Shown here: one piece after another, positions 51,928 through 60,429 of the stretch
Layout of the letters: each line of letters starts with the position of its first letter
Position numbering within the stretch: position 1 is the first letter of the stretch
Assembly (NCBI RefSeq): GCF_900184225.1
Contig: NZ_FXWZ01000002.1
Location: 912,369-976,368 of the forward strand
Origin: Brevibacterium ihuae
Lineage (GTDB): Bacteria; Actinomycetota; Actinomycetes; Actinomycetales; Brevibacteriaceae
Reading direction: 5' to 3'
Length of the DNA stretch: 64,000 nucleotides
Translations under genes and position numbers: made by a program
Notes under the pieces: model-generated
The model's input: the letters and a program-made list of their open reading frames with translations, nothing else
What the model was told of the DNA's origin: nothing
Databases searched by the model: none

Positions 51928-52737
51928 TCACGCCGAGGTGCCCTGCACCGGACCGCGGTCGTTCGGCTCCCAGCCGAGCTCCGGGGCGACGTGCTCGGCG
52001 AACGCCTCCAGGATGCGGAGGTTGAAGTCGACGCCGAGCTGGCTGGGGATCGTGAGCATCACCGTGTCCGCCGCCTGCACGGCAGCATCCGCCCGGAGCT
52101 GATCGATGAGGACATCGGGTTCGGCGGCGTAGGTCTTGCCGAACGTCGAGCGGAGCCCGTCGATGACCCCGATCTGGTCGGCCGCGCCCTGACCGCGCAG
52201 CCCGAAGTACAGCCGGTCCTGCTCGGTGATGATCGGGAAGATGCTCCGGCTCACCGACACGCGCGGTGCTCCCTCATGCCCGGCCTCCCGCCACGCCTCA
52301 CGGAACAGCGCGATCTGCTCGGCCTGGAGATCGCCGAACGCATCACCGGTCGCCTCGGTGAGCAGCGTCGAGCTCATGAGGTTGACGCCCTGCTCCCCCG
52401 CCCAGACGGCGGTGTCCCGCGAGCCGGCGCCCCACCAGATCCGGCCGGCCAGGCCTGGGGAGTGCGGCTCGACGCGCAGCCGCGCACCTGCGCCGAACTG
52501 CGCGGGGTCGGCCTCCGCGATCTTCTCCCCGCGCACCGCGCGCATGAAGAGGTCGAACTTCTCCCGGGCGAGGTCGGCCCCGCGCGGATCGGTCGAACCC
52601 GTGTACCCGAACGCCTCCCAGCCGCGCAGCGCCGGTTCCGGTGAACCCCGGCTCACCCCGAGCGCCACCCGCCCGCCGGAGAGCAGGTCGAGCGCGGCGG
52701 CCTCCTCGGCGAGCTGCAGCGGGCTCTCGTAGCGCAT
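51928..52737 (-). pseudogene. LLM-class flavin oxidoreductase, N-terminus missing
   Basis: 269 codons match the luciferase-like family from MRYESPLQLAEEAAALDLLSGGRVALGVSRGSPEPAL onwards; family members normally have about 80-100 more residues before this. The missing part was replaced when the mercury/mobilization element inserted; the boundary is a 14-base repeat shared with the element's interior (52729-52742 and 57579-57592). Lacking the first beta strands of the barrel it is probably inactive. Confidence 0.75.
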
Positions 52738-52774
52738 GTCGGGCTTGTGGCGTTGGTGCGACCGGCTCTGCCGT

Positions 52775-53164
52775 TTACAGGTACCGGCAGACCTGGTCCG
52801 CGCTGCACGAGTCGGGGTCGGGCTGCGCGGCGTCGCGTCTGAGCTCGGTGATGGTGTCGCGCAGCGCGGCGAGCTGGGCGATCTGCTGCTCGATCTCGGC
52901 GAGGCGTGCGTCGAGGAGGTCGCGCACGTGCTCGCAGGGAGCAGCGCCGTCGTCGCGGATGTCGAGGATCTGGCGGATCTGGGCGAGGGTGAGGCCCGCG
53001 GCCTGGCCGCGGTGGACGAAGTCGATCCGGGCGGCCGTCTCGGGCGCGTAGTCGCGGTATCCGGACGGCGTGCGCTCGGCCGGCGGCAGCAGGCCCTGCT
53101 CCTCGTAGAACCGCAGCGTCTTCGCCGTCGTTCCCGCCCGCTCGGCGAGTTCCCCGATGCGCAT
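52775..53164 (-). CDS. merR: MerR-type metalloregulator of the mer operon
   Basis: A 129-residue MerR: HTH RIGELAERAGTTAKTLRFYEEQGLLPP (residues 2-28), long dimerisation helix, and Cys residues at APCEHVRD and C-terminal SCSADQVC able to bind Hg(II) or another thiophilic metal. It is divergent from merA, with a MerR-type promoter between them, so it both represses and activates merA by DNA distortion. Confidence 0.88.
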   Translation of the reverse strand: MRIGELAERAGTTAKTLRFYEEQGLLPPAERTPSGYRDYAPETAARIDFVHRGQAAGLTLAQIRQILDIRDDGAAPCEHVRDLLDARLAEIEQQIAQLAALRDTITELRRDAAQPDPDSCSADQVCRYL

Positions 53165-53197
53165 CGCAGGCCCCCTCTTCTTTCGGCAGAAGTCCTC

Positions 53198-53229
53198 TTG
53201 ACCTTCCCCTGCACTGGAAGGTCCAGTAT
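53198..53229 (+). promoter_or_regulatory. MerR-type promoter/operator of merA
   Basis: -35 TTGACC (53198-53203), inverted repeat ACCTTCC-N8-GGAAGGT (53201-53222), and a -10-like CAGTAT (53224-53229): a 20-bp spacer, longer than the usual 17, typical of MerR-activated promoters. Confidence 0.7.
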
Positions 53230-53271
53230 GGCTGAGACAGACCGGAAGACCAAGTGTTGACAGGAGCTGCG

Positions 53272-54696
53272 ATGCCCACGAAGTACGACCTCGCCATCAT
53301 CGGATCGGGCGGTGGTGCGTTCGCCGCCGCGATCCGCGCGACCACGCTCGGCAAGTCGGTGGTGATGATTGAGCGCGGGACGCTGGGCGGCACCTGCGTG
53401 AACACCGGCTGCGTGCCGTCGAAGGCCCTGATCGCCGCGGCCGACGCACGGCACTCCGCGGCCGACGCCGCCGACCGGTTCCCGGGGATCGCGACGACGG
53501 CGGGGCCGGTGGACATGCCCGCCCTGATCGCCGGGAAGCAGGCGCTGGTCGAGTCGCTGCGGGGCGAGAAGTACGCCGACGTCGCCGACTCCTACGGGTG
53601 GGCCGTCCGCCGCGGCGACGCCGCGTTCGCCGGCACCCCCGACGCTCCGGTCCTCCAGGTCGCCGGGGACGACGGCAGCACCGAGACGATCGAGGCCGGG
53701 CACTTCCTGGTGGCGACCGGCTCTCGGCCGTGGGCCCCGCCGATCGACGGCCTGGACGAGACCGGGTACCTGACCTCGACCACGGCGATGGAGCTGACCG
53801 AACTCCCTGAGTCCCTGCTCGTGCTCGGCGGCGGCTACGTCGCCCTGGAGCAGGCGCAGCTGTTCGCCCGGCTCGGCTCCCAGGTCACCGTGCTGGTCCG
53901 GTCCCGGCTCGCGTCGAAGGAGGAGCCGGAGGTGTCCAGGACGCTGGAGGAGGTGTTCGCCGACGAGGGCATCCGGGTGGTCCGCCGCGCGCTGCCGACG
54001 CGGGTGTCCCGCGACGCCGCGACCGGGCAGGCCGTCGTCACCGCGGACGTCGCCGGGGGGCGGGAGGAGTTCCGCGCCGACCAGGTGCTCGTCGCCCTCG
54101 GACGACGACCGGTCACCGACGGGCTCGGCCTCGACAGGGTCGGGGTCGAGACCGGGGACCTCGGCGAGGTGGTCGTCTCCGACCGGATGCAGTCCTCCCA
54201 CCCGCGGATCTGGGCCGCGGGCGACGTGACCGGCCACCCCGAGTTCGTCTACGTCGCCGCCCACCACGGCACCCTCGTCGCCGAGAACGCGTTCGCCGAC
54301 GCCGACCGGGCCGTGGACTACGCCCGACTGCCGAGGGTGACGTTCACCGGCCCGGCGATCGGCGCGGTCGGGATGACCGAGAAGGACGTCGTCGCCGCCG
54401 GGATCCGCTGCGACTGCCGCGTCCTGCCGCTGCACCACGTGCCCCGCGCACTGGTCAACCGCGACACCCGCGGCTTCGTCAAGATCGTCGTGGACGCCGA
54501 CACCGGGAAGATTCTCGGCATCACCGCCGTCGCCAAGGACGCCGGCGAGCTCGCCGCCGCCGGGGTCCACGTGCTCGGCAAGACGGTCGCCGAGGTCGCC
54601 GACGCCTGGGCCCCCTACCTGACCATGGCCGAGGGCATCCGGATCGCCGCCAAGGCCTTCACCACCGATCCGTCGCTCCTGTCGTGCTGCGCGTGA
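53272..54696 (+). CDS. merA: Mercury(II) reductase
   Basis: A 474-residue FAD disulfide oxidoreductase reducing Hg(II) to Hg(0) with NADPH. FAD motif IIGSGGGAFAAAI (9-21), redox-active GGTCVNTGC (C42, C47), NADPH motif LVLGGGYVALEQAQLFARLG, and a C-terminal Cys pair at residues 472-473 (LLSCCA) that takes over the metal. It has no N-terminal NmerA metal-binding domain. ATG 53272 has CAGGAG upstream. Confidence 0.93.
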   Translation: MPTKYDLAIIGSGGGAFAAAIRATTLGKSVVMIERGTLGGTCVNTGCVPSKALIAAADARHSAADAADRFPGIATTAGPVDMPALIAGKQALVESLRGEKYADVADSYGWAVRRGDAAFAGTPDAPVLQVAGDDGSTETIEAGHFLVATGSRPWAPPIDGLDETGYLTSTTAMELTELPESLLVLGGGYVALEQAQLFARLGSQVTVLVRSRLASKEEPEVSRTLEEVFADEGIRVVRRALPTRVSRDAATGQAVVTADVAGGREEFRADQVLVALGRRPVTDGLGLDRVGVETGDLGEVVVSDRMQSSHPRIWAAGDVTGHPEFVYVAAHHGTLVAENAFADADRAVDYARLPRVTFTGPAIGAVGMTEKDVVAAGIRCDCRVLPLHHVPRALVNRDTRGFVKIVVDADTGKILGITAVAKDAGELAAAGVHVLGKTVAEVADAWAPYLTMAEGIRIAAKAFTTDPSLLSCCA

Positions 54697-54747
54697 ACGC
54701 GCACGCAGACAATCGGGGGGAACGCTCAGCTGGGAGAGGAACAGACG

Positions 54748-55050
54748 ATGAGCGGCGATAAGGACCACGACTCGCATCGCGCGGGCGTGCTTGTCGGTGC
54801 TGGGACGGGCTTGCTCCTGTTGGCATGCTGCGCGCTTCCGCTGCTGATCTGCTGCGGCCTGCCTCTCCTCGCCGCGGGCGGAGCCCTCGCAGGTATCGGA
54901 GGTTTCCTCGGCAACCCTTGGCTCATCGGTGCCGGGATCGCAGTCGGGGTGGCCGTCACAGCGGCGATCGTCCTCCGGCGACTGCGGCGGCACCGACGTC
55001 GCTCGACCGGCTGCTGCGGCAATCGTTCGACTACTGACCGGGGTCAGTAG
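54748..55050 (+). CDS. Cys-rich two-TM protein of the mer cluster
   Basis: A 100-residue protein: hydrophilic His/Asp start, helix GVLVGAGTGLLLLACCALPLL with a vicinal Cys pair followed by ICCGLPLLAAGG, a second helix WLIGAGIAVGVAVTAAIVL, and a basic tail with GCCGNRS. Membrane CC pairs next to merA suggest a mercury uptake protein like MerT/MerE, but it is not a clear member of either. It ends just before the mobilization genes. Confidence 0.6.
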   Translation: MSGDKDHDSHRAGVLVGAGTGLLLLACCALPLLICCGLPLLAAGGALAGIGGFLGNPWLIGAGIAVGVAVTAAIVLRRLRRHRRRSTGCCGNRSTTDRGQ

Positions 55051-55065
55051 TTCGAGTGGCTCCAG

Positions 55066-55968
55066 TCATCGTCGCCAGTTCGGCCACGTCGGCATCCCGC
55101 GACCCTTCCAGGTCTCCACGAGGCCGGCGGCCCAGCGGATGGACGCGAAGAGCCCGTAGCCGGCCCCGGCGAGGCCCACGGAGACCACGAGCCAGCGCCC
55201 GATGGCGAGCCATACGCTCCCGTCCACGGCGAGCGCCCACTGAGCGCCCGTGATGATCCCGGAGATGCCCATCCAGAGCCCGCCGACGACGACGAGCACC
55301 GGCAGGAGTGCGAGGCACATCGCCGCGACGGCGGACCAGAGCTGGCGCGCCTCGACCTTCGCCGTGGCGGCGATGATCCGCTCGGCGCGCTCGTTCGAGG
55401 CGTCGAGGTTCGCGGTCATCGTGGCCGACGCCTCCCCGGCGACTTGCTCGACGGCCTTCTCGACCCGTTCCTCTGCGCGCTTCTCGATCCACTGGACCGC
55501 GCCGCCGACCTGGCTCACGAGCTTCTGGTTCGCTGTGGCCTGCGCCTTCAGACCCTCAATCGCCGAGGCCGTAGCCGCGCGATTCTTCTGCGCCTCCGCG
55601 ACCAAGCTCCGCGACGCGGCGTTCAAGCTCTCGCCGTTGAGACTCTGCGCGAACTCGCCGAGCGTGCTCGCGATCTCGTTCTGCCTGCTCTCGATACTCG
55701 CGATCCTCGCGGACACGTCGCTGGAGGGCGAGGAGGTCGACGCCGGGGCCGTGATCCGCTCCAGCCGCCTCGTCGTCTCCTCGTCCATGACCTTCACGAA
55801 CCCCGCGAGCTTCTTCTGCAGCTCGGCCAGCCGGTCGAGCCTCGCGTTCTGCGCCTCGACGGCGGTGAGGATCGAGGTCAACAGGTCCATCGTCTCCGGA
55901 CTGCCGAGCTGCTGCCGCTGCTCGTCCTGCGCGTTCTGCTGCTTCAGCCTGTCGAGTGCTGCGCTCAT
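55066..55968 (-). CDS. Mobilization-associated coiled-coil membrane protein, copy 1
   Basis: A 300-residue protein starting MSAALDRLKQQNAQDEQRQQ. Coiled coil from about residue 25 to 195, then two transmembrane helices (around 205-230 and 250-275). It may tether the relaxosome to the membrane. Its start lies inside the relaxase reading frame, with about 410 nt of overlap in a different frame. Copy 2 is at 59524-60429 and differs mainly in a patch around residues 105-170. Confidence 0.7.
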   Translation of the reverse strand: MSAALDRLKQQNAQDEQRQQLGSPETMDLLTSILTAVEAQNARLDRLAELQKKLAGFVKVMDEETTRRLERITAPASTSSPSSDVSARIASIESRQNEIASTLGEFAQSLNGESLNAASRSLVAEAQKNRAATASAIEGLKAQATANQKLVSQVGGAVQWIEKRAEERVEKAVEQVAGEASATMTANLDASNERAERIIAATAKVEARQLWSAVAAMCLALLPVLVVVGGLWMGISGIITGAQWALAVDGSVWLAIGRWLVVSVGLAGAGYGLFASIRWAAGLVETWKGRGMPTWPNWRR

Positions 55969-56842
55969 GGTCCTGCTTCTTCTGCTGCTGGTGGTAGTCG
56001 AAGAACGCCTGCGCGCCCTCCGGGGTGAAGTCCGCCGAGAGGGCGCTCGTGCGCTTGCGGCGCTCGGCACGCCCGGACTCGCCGCGGCGGTCCTCGATGT
56101 AGAGCGTCCAGGTCTCGTTGCCGAGGTTCTTGCCCCGCTTGCTCACGGCTGTGTGCAGGCGCATCCGCGGCACCCGCGCGCCGTCGTCGCCGAGCTGCTG
56201 GTTCTGCTCCTCGATCACCGCTTCGAGACCGGCCTTGTCCGCCGCCCGGGGATCGACCAGGGCGGCGCTCATCCGGTCGCCCATCTCGCGGTCGAGCCCG
56301 CCCTCGGCGAAGTCCTCGCGGCGCAGCTCCCAGTCCTTCGGAGCGTGCTCCAGCCGCTTCACGACCGAGAGGGTGTGATCGCGCATCAGCTCGTCGTTCG
56401 CCGACTGCACGCCGCGCTGGCTCCCGGCCTTGCGGTCGTGGAACGTGCGGTAATCCGAGAGCGCCTTCCCGGTGCGGTTGTTGTGGTTGACGACCAAGAT
56501 GTGATTGTGCGGCTTGCGGCCACGGCCATCCACATGCGTCAAGACGAGGCAGTCCGAATCCGGGTGCATCCTCTTCGCCAGCAGGTAGCCCAGATCGTTC
56601 ACCCGCTGCACGTCCTCCGGGTTCTTCGGGTCGAACTCCTCATCGCTGAACGACTGCCGATAGTGCAGCGCCTCGACGTCGCGCTTCGTGTTCTGCCTGA
56701 GCGCGCGGGCACGCGCCGAGAACATACCCGGGCCTCCGGGCACGTCGCACGTGACCGCGACCCCGCGCTCGTCCTCTTTGCCCCGGATGTAGCGCTCCGT
56801 GTCCGCGGCGCCCGTGCTCGGGCTGTAGTGCGTGGTGCTCAT
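55556..56842 (-). CDS. MobA/VirD2-type relaxase
   Basis: A 428-residue relaxase: the N-terminal domain contains CLVLTHVDGRGRKPHNHILVVNH, the three-His metal site (H103, H112, H114), preceded by a probable catalytic Tyr near the N-terminus (HYSPST). It nicks an oriT to start conjugative transfer. The C-terminal 137 codons overlap the coiled-coil gene in another frame, so the true functional end is uncertain. ATG overlaps the MobC-like gene stop. Confidence 0.8.
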   Translation of the reverse strand: MSTTHYSPSTGAADTERYIRGKEDERGVAVTCDVPGGPGMFSARARALRQNTKRDVEALHYRQSFSDEEFDPKNPEDVQRVNDLGYLLAKRMHPDSDCLVLTHVDGRGRKPHNHILVVNHNNRTGKALSDYRTFHDRKAGSQRGVQSANDELMRDHTLSVVKRLEHAPKDWELRREDFAEGGLDREMGDRMSAALVDPRAADKAGLEAVIEEQNQQLGDDGARVPRMRLHTAVSKRGKNLGNETWTLYIEDRRGESGRAERRKRTSALSADFTPEGAQAFFDYHQQQKKQDHERSTRQAEAAERAGRAAAAARQSGDDGPVDLDPHRRRGAEREARPAGRAAEEARGVREGHGRGDDEAAGADHGPGVDLLALQRRVREDREYREQAERDREHARRVRAESQRRELERRVAELGRGGAEESRGYGLGD

Positions 56843-57429
56843 GACGCCGCCCGATCACCGAGCAGCGCCCGGACCTCGCGCACCAGCTCGATCAGCTCGG
56901 GCGCCTCCGCCGACAGCGCCACCGCCTCACCGGCCCGCGCGCGGCGGTCCAGGTCGTTGACGTTGATCGCCAGCGGGCGCACCTGCGCGGCCAGCTCGCG
57001 GGCGTCCGCCGAGGCATGCGCGCGCGTGTCGACGCCGAGCAGGTGCGCGGCCACAGCGGCATCCAACTCCTCGCTCCGGGAGGCGTGCAGGGCATCGCGC
57101 ACGACGGCCCGCACCCACGTGCTCGGAGCCAGCCCGAGCCGCTCCGCACGAGTGCGAAGCGCCCCAAGCGTGGCGTCATCGAAGCGGGTATCGAGCCGCC
57201 CGCCGCTGCCACGACGACGCTTCGCACCGCCGTGACTCTGCCGCACAGCCTCCGCATCAGCCCGGCCGGTGTTCACCTGGGAGTCGGCCTGCTGCTCCAC
57301 CTGTACGCCAGAGTGGCAAGCAGTAGGCGCGTCGGACACATCGCTGACGCTCGGGTCCTCCTTGCCTGCTTGCGAGGGGCCTCCGGCCCCCTCGACCCCC
57401 TGGAAGAGCGAGTGCTGAGAGGTGCTCAC
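56839..57429 (-). CDS. MobC-like relaxosome accessory protein
   Basis: A 196-residue protein; the first 75 residues are low-complexity, then RLDTRFDDATLGALRTRAERLGLAPSTWVRAVVRDAL forms a ribbon-helix-helix-like DNA-binding region and a C-terminal AINVNDLDRRARAGEAV matches the bacterial mobilization (MobC) family. GTG 57429 overlaps the stop of a small upstream ORF (GTGA) and its end overlaps the relaxase ATG. An oriT would be expected just upstream. Confidence 0.75.
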   Translation of the reverse strand: MSTSQHSLFQGVEGAGGPSQAGKEDPSVSDVSDAPTACHSGVQVEQQADSQVNTGRADAEAVRQSHGGAKRRRGSGGRLDTRFDDATLGALRTRAERLGLAPSTWVRAVVRDALHASRSEELDAAVAAHLLGVDTRAHASADARELAAQVRPLAINVNDLDRRARAGEAVALSAEAPELIELVREVRALLGDRAAS

Positions 57430-57587
57430 TGGGCACCTCCCGCGACCAGTGCCAGCGGCACATCGGGGCTGCGCACCGCGAGCCCGCTCAACAGCTCGAC
57501 GACGGCGCTGTCGGCGTCGTGCTCCACGGAGCTCTCCGAACCGTAGGTGAGCTCGCGTGACGGAGCCACCTGCTGGTGGTAGCGCAT
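57426..57587 (-). CDS. Small ORF at the head of the mobilization operon
   Basis: 53 codons, MRYHQQVAPSRELTYGSES and on, acidic. Its stop overlaps the mobC-like start. Its first bases carry the 14-base sequence also found at the truncated LLM gene boundary. No family recognised; it could be a regulatory or accessory peptide. Confidence 0.4.
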   Translation of the reverse strand: MRYHQQVAPSRELTYGSESSVEHDADSAVVELLSGLAVRSPDVPLALVAGGAQ

Positions 57588-57681
57588 GTCGGTGTTGTAG
57601 CGCCGGAAGGCAGGCACTGCCGCGTATGACTCGACCCTGCCATCGTGGCAGATGGTCCGGTGAAGCCTCAGACCGAGGACG

Positions 57682-57713
57682 CTTGACCTTGCCCCTGGGG
57701 GAAGGCGTCAAGT
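57682..57713 (+). promoter_or_regulatory. MerR-type promoter/operator for the GyrI/MerR operon
   Basis: -35 TTGACC (57683-57688) within a dyad CTTGAC...GTCAAG (57682-57712) whose inner arms are CTTGCCCC and GGGGGAAG. The layout copies the merA promoter and should be bound by the MerR protein encoded at 58312. Confidence 0.6.
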
Positions 57714-57766
57714 GGTTGCAGGTGGTCACAACGCCACCGGCAATACGGAAAGAGGACGTGATCTGA

Positions 57767-58270
57767 ATGGCACTCAACATCGCAGCCGAAGAGCGGCAGA
57801 CGGTTCATTACATCGGCGTTCCCCTCAGCGCCCGATTCTCGGAGTTCGGCGCGCCTGGTGGGCCGAACGAAGCGATCCCGCGGATCTATCAGTGGCTGGG
57901 CGAGCACCAGGTTGCGCCACTTGGCGGGCCTCTCTACGTCTACCGTCACATCGGAAGCAGTGATGACACGGTTGATCTCACCGTCGCGGTGCCGATCGCT
58001 GGACCGGTCAAGCCGACAGACGGTCTCGTTCTCGGTGCTCTCCCGGCAGGAACCTACGTCGTCGGCCGTCATGTCGGCGCGCCCGATGCCATTCCGGCGG
58101 CACACAGCGAGGTCAAGAAATGGGCCGAGGCCAACGGGCATCACCTCGACGTCCTCGAAGACGACAACGGTGGACTGTGGACCGGCCATGCCGAGCACTT
58201 CCTCACCGATCCCGCAGAGGAGCCGGACCCCTCCAAGTGGGTCACCCATCTGCTGTTCAAGACCGTCTAA
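57767..58270 (+). CDS. GyrI-like small-molecule-binding protein
   Basis: A 167-residue protein of the GyrI-like/SOUL-type effector-binding fold: YIGVPLSARFSEFGAPGG..., then GPLYVYRHIGSSDDTVDLTVAVPIAG and LPAGTYVVGRHVG. Free-standing GyrI domains bind hydrophobic small molecules and can act as sequestering or resistance proteins. It is the first gene of an operon with a MerR regulator containing a related domain. Confidence 0.75.
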   Translation: MALNIAAEERQTVHYIGVPLSARFSEFGAPGGPNEAIPRIYQWLGEHQVAPLGGPLYVYRHIGSSDDTVDLTVAVPIAGPVKPTDGLVLGALPAGTYVVGRHVGAPDAIPAAHSEVKKWAEANGHHLDVLEDDNGGLWTGHAEHFLTDPAEEPDPSKWVTHLLFKTV

Positions 58271-58311
58271 GCGCGCAGAGCCCTCGATAGACTGGAGTAC
58301 TGAGGAGGGGC

Positions 58312-59133
58312 ATGGCCGATCTGATGACGATTGGAGAGTTCGCGGCCGCAACATGGCTGTCGCCGAAGGCGCTCCGGCTCTACGACCGGAACGGCCTTCT
58401 CTCGCCCGATGCGGTCGATCCGTTCAACGGCTATCGGAAGTACAGCCACTCTCAGATCGAAGTCGCTCGTCTCGTCACCATGCTCCGGCGCATCGACATG
58501 CCTCTTGACCAGATCAGGGAGCTGTTGGGACTGCCTGAAGACGAAAGATCAGCCTTCGTGACGCGTTATCGGGAAACCGAAGCGGACCGGCACGCGCGTC
58601 GCCAATCCCTGGCTCGCTTCATCGAGCACGCGGTCGCAGAGGGCTCGTTAGACGGAGACGGCCAGCCTGGATCCTCCCGGTTTGAGGTGTCGCTGCGAAC
58701 CGTTCCAGACTGCGCGGTTCTGACGTCGACCCGGCACACGTCCGCCCGCGAGCTGCCGGACGTCATTCGCTCCAACGCAGCGAAACTCCTGCAACTCGCG
58801 GACGGACGCGGCGGTGCAAGCGGTGGGCCCGTCGTGATCTACCACGGCCAAGTCGGCTGGGAGTCCGACGGGCCCATCGAGGTCTGTGTGCCGCTCCGCG
58901 ACGCGACGCACGCTCACCGAGTGGAACCCGAGCATTTGCAGCTGTTCACGCGCGTCGTTTCTGAGGATGTGCAGTTCCCCAGGATTCTCGCGGCGTTCGA
59001 AGCGGTCCAGATGCGTGCTCGTCAACTCGGTTTCGCCCATGCGGGTCCGCCGCGAGAAATCTACACGCCAGATAGCCAAGAGTCGGTGCCGCGATGTGAG
59101 GTTGCATTGCCGGTCACCACAAATGAAGGATAG
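58312..59133 (+). CDS. MerR regulator with GyrI-like effector domain (BmrR type)
   Basis: A 273-residue regulator: HTH LMTIGEFAAATWLSPKALRLYDRNGLLSP (residues 4-32), coiled dimerisation helix, then a GyrI-like domain from about residue 120 (FEVSLRTVPDCAVLTSTRHT, GPIEVCVPLRD). This is the plan of BmrR/TipA-type multidrug sensors. An internal TAGACT at 58288-58293 may give a second promoter. It follows the GyrI gene by 41 nt. Confidence 0.85.
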   Translation: MADLMTIGEFAAATWLSPKALRLYDRNGLLSPDAVDPFNGYRKYSHSQIEVARLVTMLRRIDMPLDQIRELLGLPEDERSAFVTRYRETEADRHARRQSLARFIEHAVAEGSLDGDGQPGSSRFEVSLRTVPDCAVLTSTRHTSARELPDVIRSNAAKLLQLADGRGGASGGPVVIYHGQVGWESDGPIEVCVPLRDATHAHRVEPEHLQLFTRVVSEDVQFPRILAAFEAVQMRARQLGFAHAGPPREIYTPDSQESVPRCEVALPVTTNEG

Positions 59134-59141
59134 TTGAGCAT

Positions 59142-59513
59142 ATGAAAATCGTCCTTCCCACGGACTGCGGCAATGCGCCGAGAACCTCCATTGTCGGAGA
59201 GTTCGTCACCAACTGGGCGAAGAGCGACGTCGAGGCCATGACAGCATGGTTGACCGACGATGTCACCTGGACAGTCGTCGGGCGAGAGACCGCCAGTGAC
59301 GTTGAGCCAGCCGACTTCGGGTGCCCGGGCAGCATGCCCAACTACCTCGAAGTCAATACGATCATCACGCACGGACGACTCGCTTCTTGTGATGGCTTCG
59401 TGGATTCTGACTCAGGTCGGATGCACTTCAGCCACGTGTTCAAGTTCGCGAGCACGTCGAAGGCTGCCAAGATTAGGGCGGCCCGAACCTACCTCACCGA
59501 TCTTTCTTACTGA
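59142..59513 (+). CDS. SnoaL-like (NTF2-fold) protein
   Basis: A 123-residue single-domain protein with the SnoaL/NTF2 pattern: SIVGEFVTNWAKSDVEAMTAWLTDDVTWTVVG near the start and SDSGRMHFSHVFKFAS later. Such cone-shaped folds bind or transform small hydrophobic molecules. It begins 8 nt after the MerR gene and completes the operon. Confidence 0.8.
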   Translation: MKIVLPTDCGNAPRTSIVGEFVTNWAKSDVEAMTAWLTDDVTWTVVGRETASDVEPADFGCPGSMPNYLEVNTIITHGRLASCDGFVDSDSGRMHFSHVFKFASTSKAAKIRAARTYLTDLSY

Positions 59514-59523
59514 GGTCCTGCGT

Positions 59524-60429
59524 CTACTTCCGCCAGCGGGGCCACGTCGGCATCCCTCGGCCCTTCCAGGTCTCCACGAGGCCGGCGGCCCAGCGGATGG
59601 ACGCGAAGAGCCCGTAGCCGGCCCCGGCGAGGCCCACGGAGACCACGAGCCAGCGCCCGATGGCGAGCCATACGCTCCCGTCCACGGCGAGCGCCCACTG
59701 AGCGCCCGTGATGATCCCGGAGATGCCCATCCAGAGCCCGCCGACGACGACGAGCACCGGCAGGAGTGCGAGGCACATCGCCGCGACGGCGCTCCAGAGC
59801 TGGCGCGCCTCGACCTTCGCCGTGGCGGCGATGATCCGCTCGGCGCGCTCGTTCGAGGCGTCGAGGTTCGCGGTCATCGTGGCCGAGGCCTCCCCGTAGA
59901 CCTGTTCGACGGCCTTCTGCACGCGCTCCTCGGTGCGCTTCTCGATCCGCTGTACGGCACCGCCGACCCTGCTCACGAGAGCTCGGTTCTCATCGGCCTG
60001 CGCCTTGATGAGCTTCTCAATCGCCGATGCCGTGGCCGCGTGGTTCCTCTGCGCCTCCGTGATCAAGCTCTGCGAGGCGGCGTTCAGCTTCTTCCCGTTG
60101 AGACTCTGCGCGAACTCGCCGAGCGTGCTCGCGATCTCGTTCTGCCTGCTCTCGATACTCGCGATCCTCGCGGACACGTCGCTGGAGGGCGAGGAGGTCG
60201 ACGCCGGGGCCGTGATCCGCTCCAGCCGCCTCGTCGTCTCCTCGTCCATGACCTTCACGAACCCCGCGAGCTTCTTCTGCAGCTCGGCCAGCCGGTCGAG
60301 CCTCGCGTTCTGCGCCTCGACGGCGGTGAGGATCGAGGTCAACAGGTCCATCGTCTCCGGACTGCCGAGCTGCTGCCGCTGCTCGTCCTGCGCGTTCTGC
60401 TGCTTCAGCCTGTCGAGTGCTGCGCTCAT
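59524..60429 (-). CDS. Mobilization-associated coiled-coil membrane protein, copy 2
   Basis: A 301-residue paralogue of 55066-55968. The first about 105 and last about 130 residues are identical or nearly so, while the middle (LNGKKLNAASQSLITEAQRN and following) differs and has one extra codon. Both ends are GMPTWP(N/R)WR(R/K). It has the same coiled coil and two transmembrane helices. Confidence 0.7.
   Translation of the reverse strand: MSAALDRLKQQNAQDEQRQQLGSPETMDLLTSILTAVEAQNARLDRLAELQKKLAGFVKVMDEETTRRLERITAPASTSSPSSDVSARIASIESRQNEIASTLGEFAQSLNGKKLNAASQSLITEAQRNHAATASAIEKLIKAQADENRALVSRVGGAVQRIEKRTEERVQKAVEQVYGEASATMTANLDASNERAERIIAATAKVEARQLWSAVAAMCLALLPVLVVVGGLWMGISGIITGAQWALAVDGSVWLAIGRWLVVSVGLAGAGYGLFASIRWAAGLVETWKGRGMPTWPRWRK

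Noticed and set aside
51928..54993. 1021-codon minus-strand open frame
   Set aside because: Only the last 270 codons (LLM oxidoreductase) are real; the rest is antisense to merA and merR.
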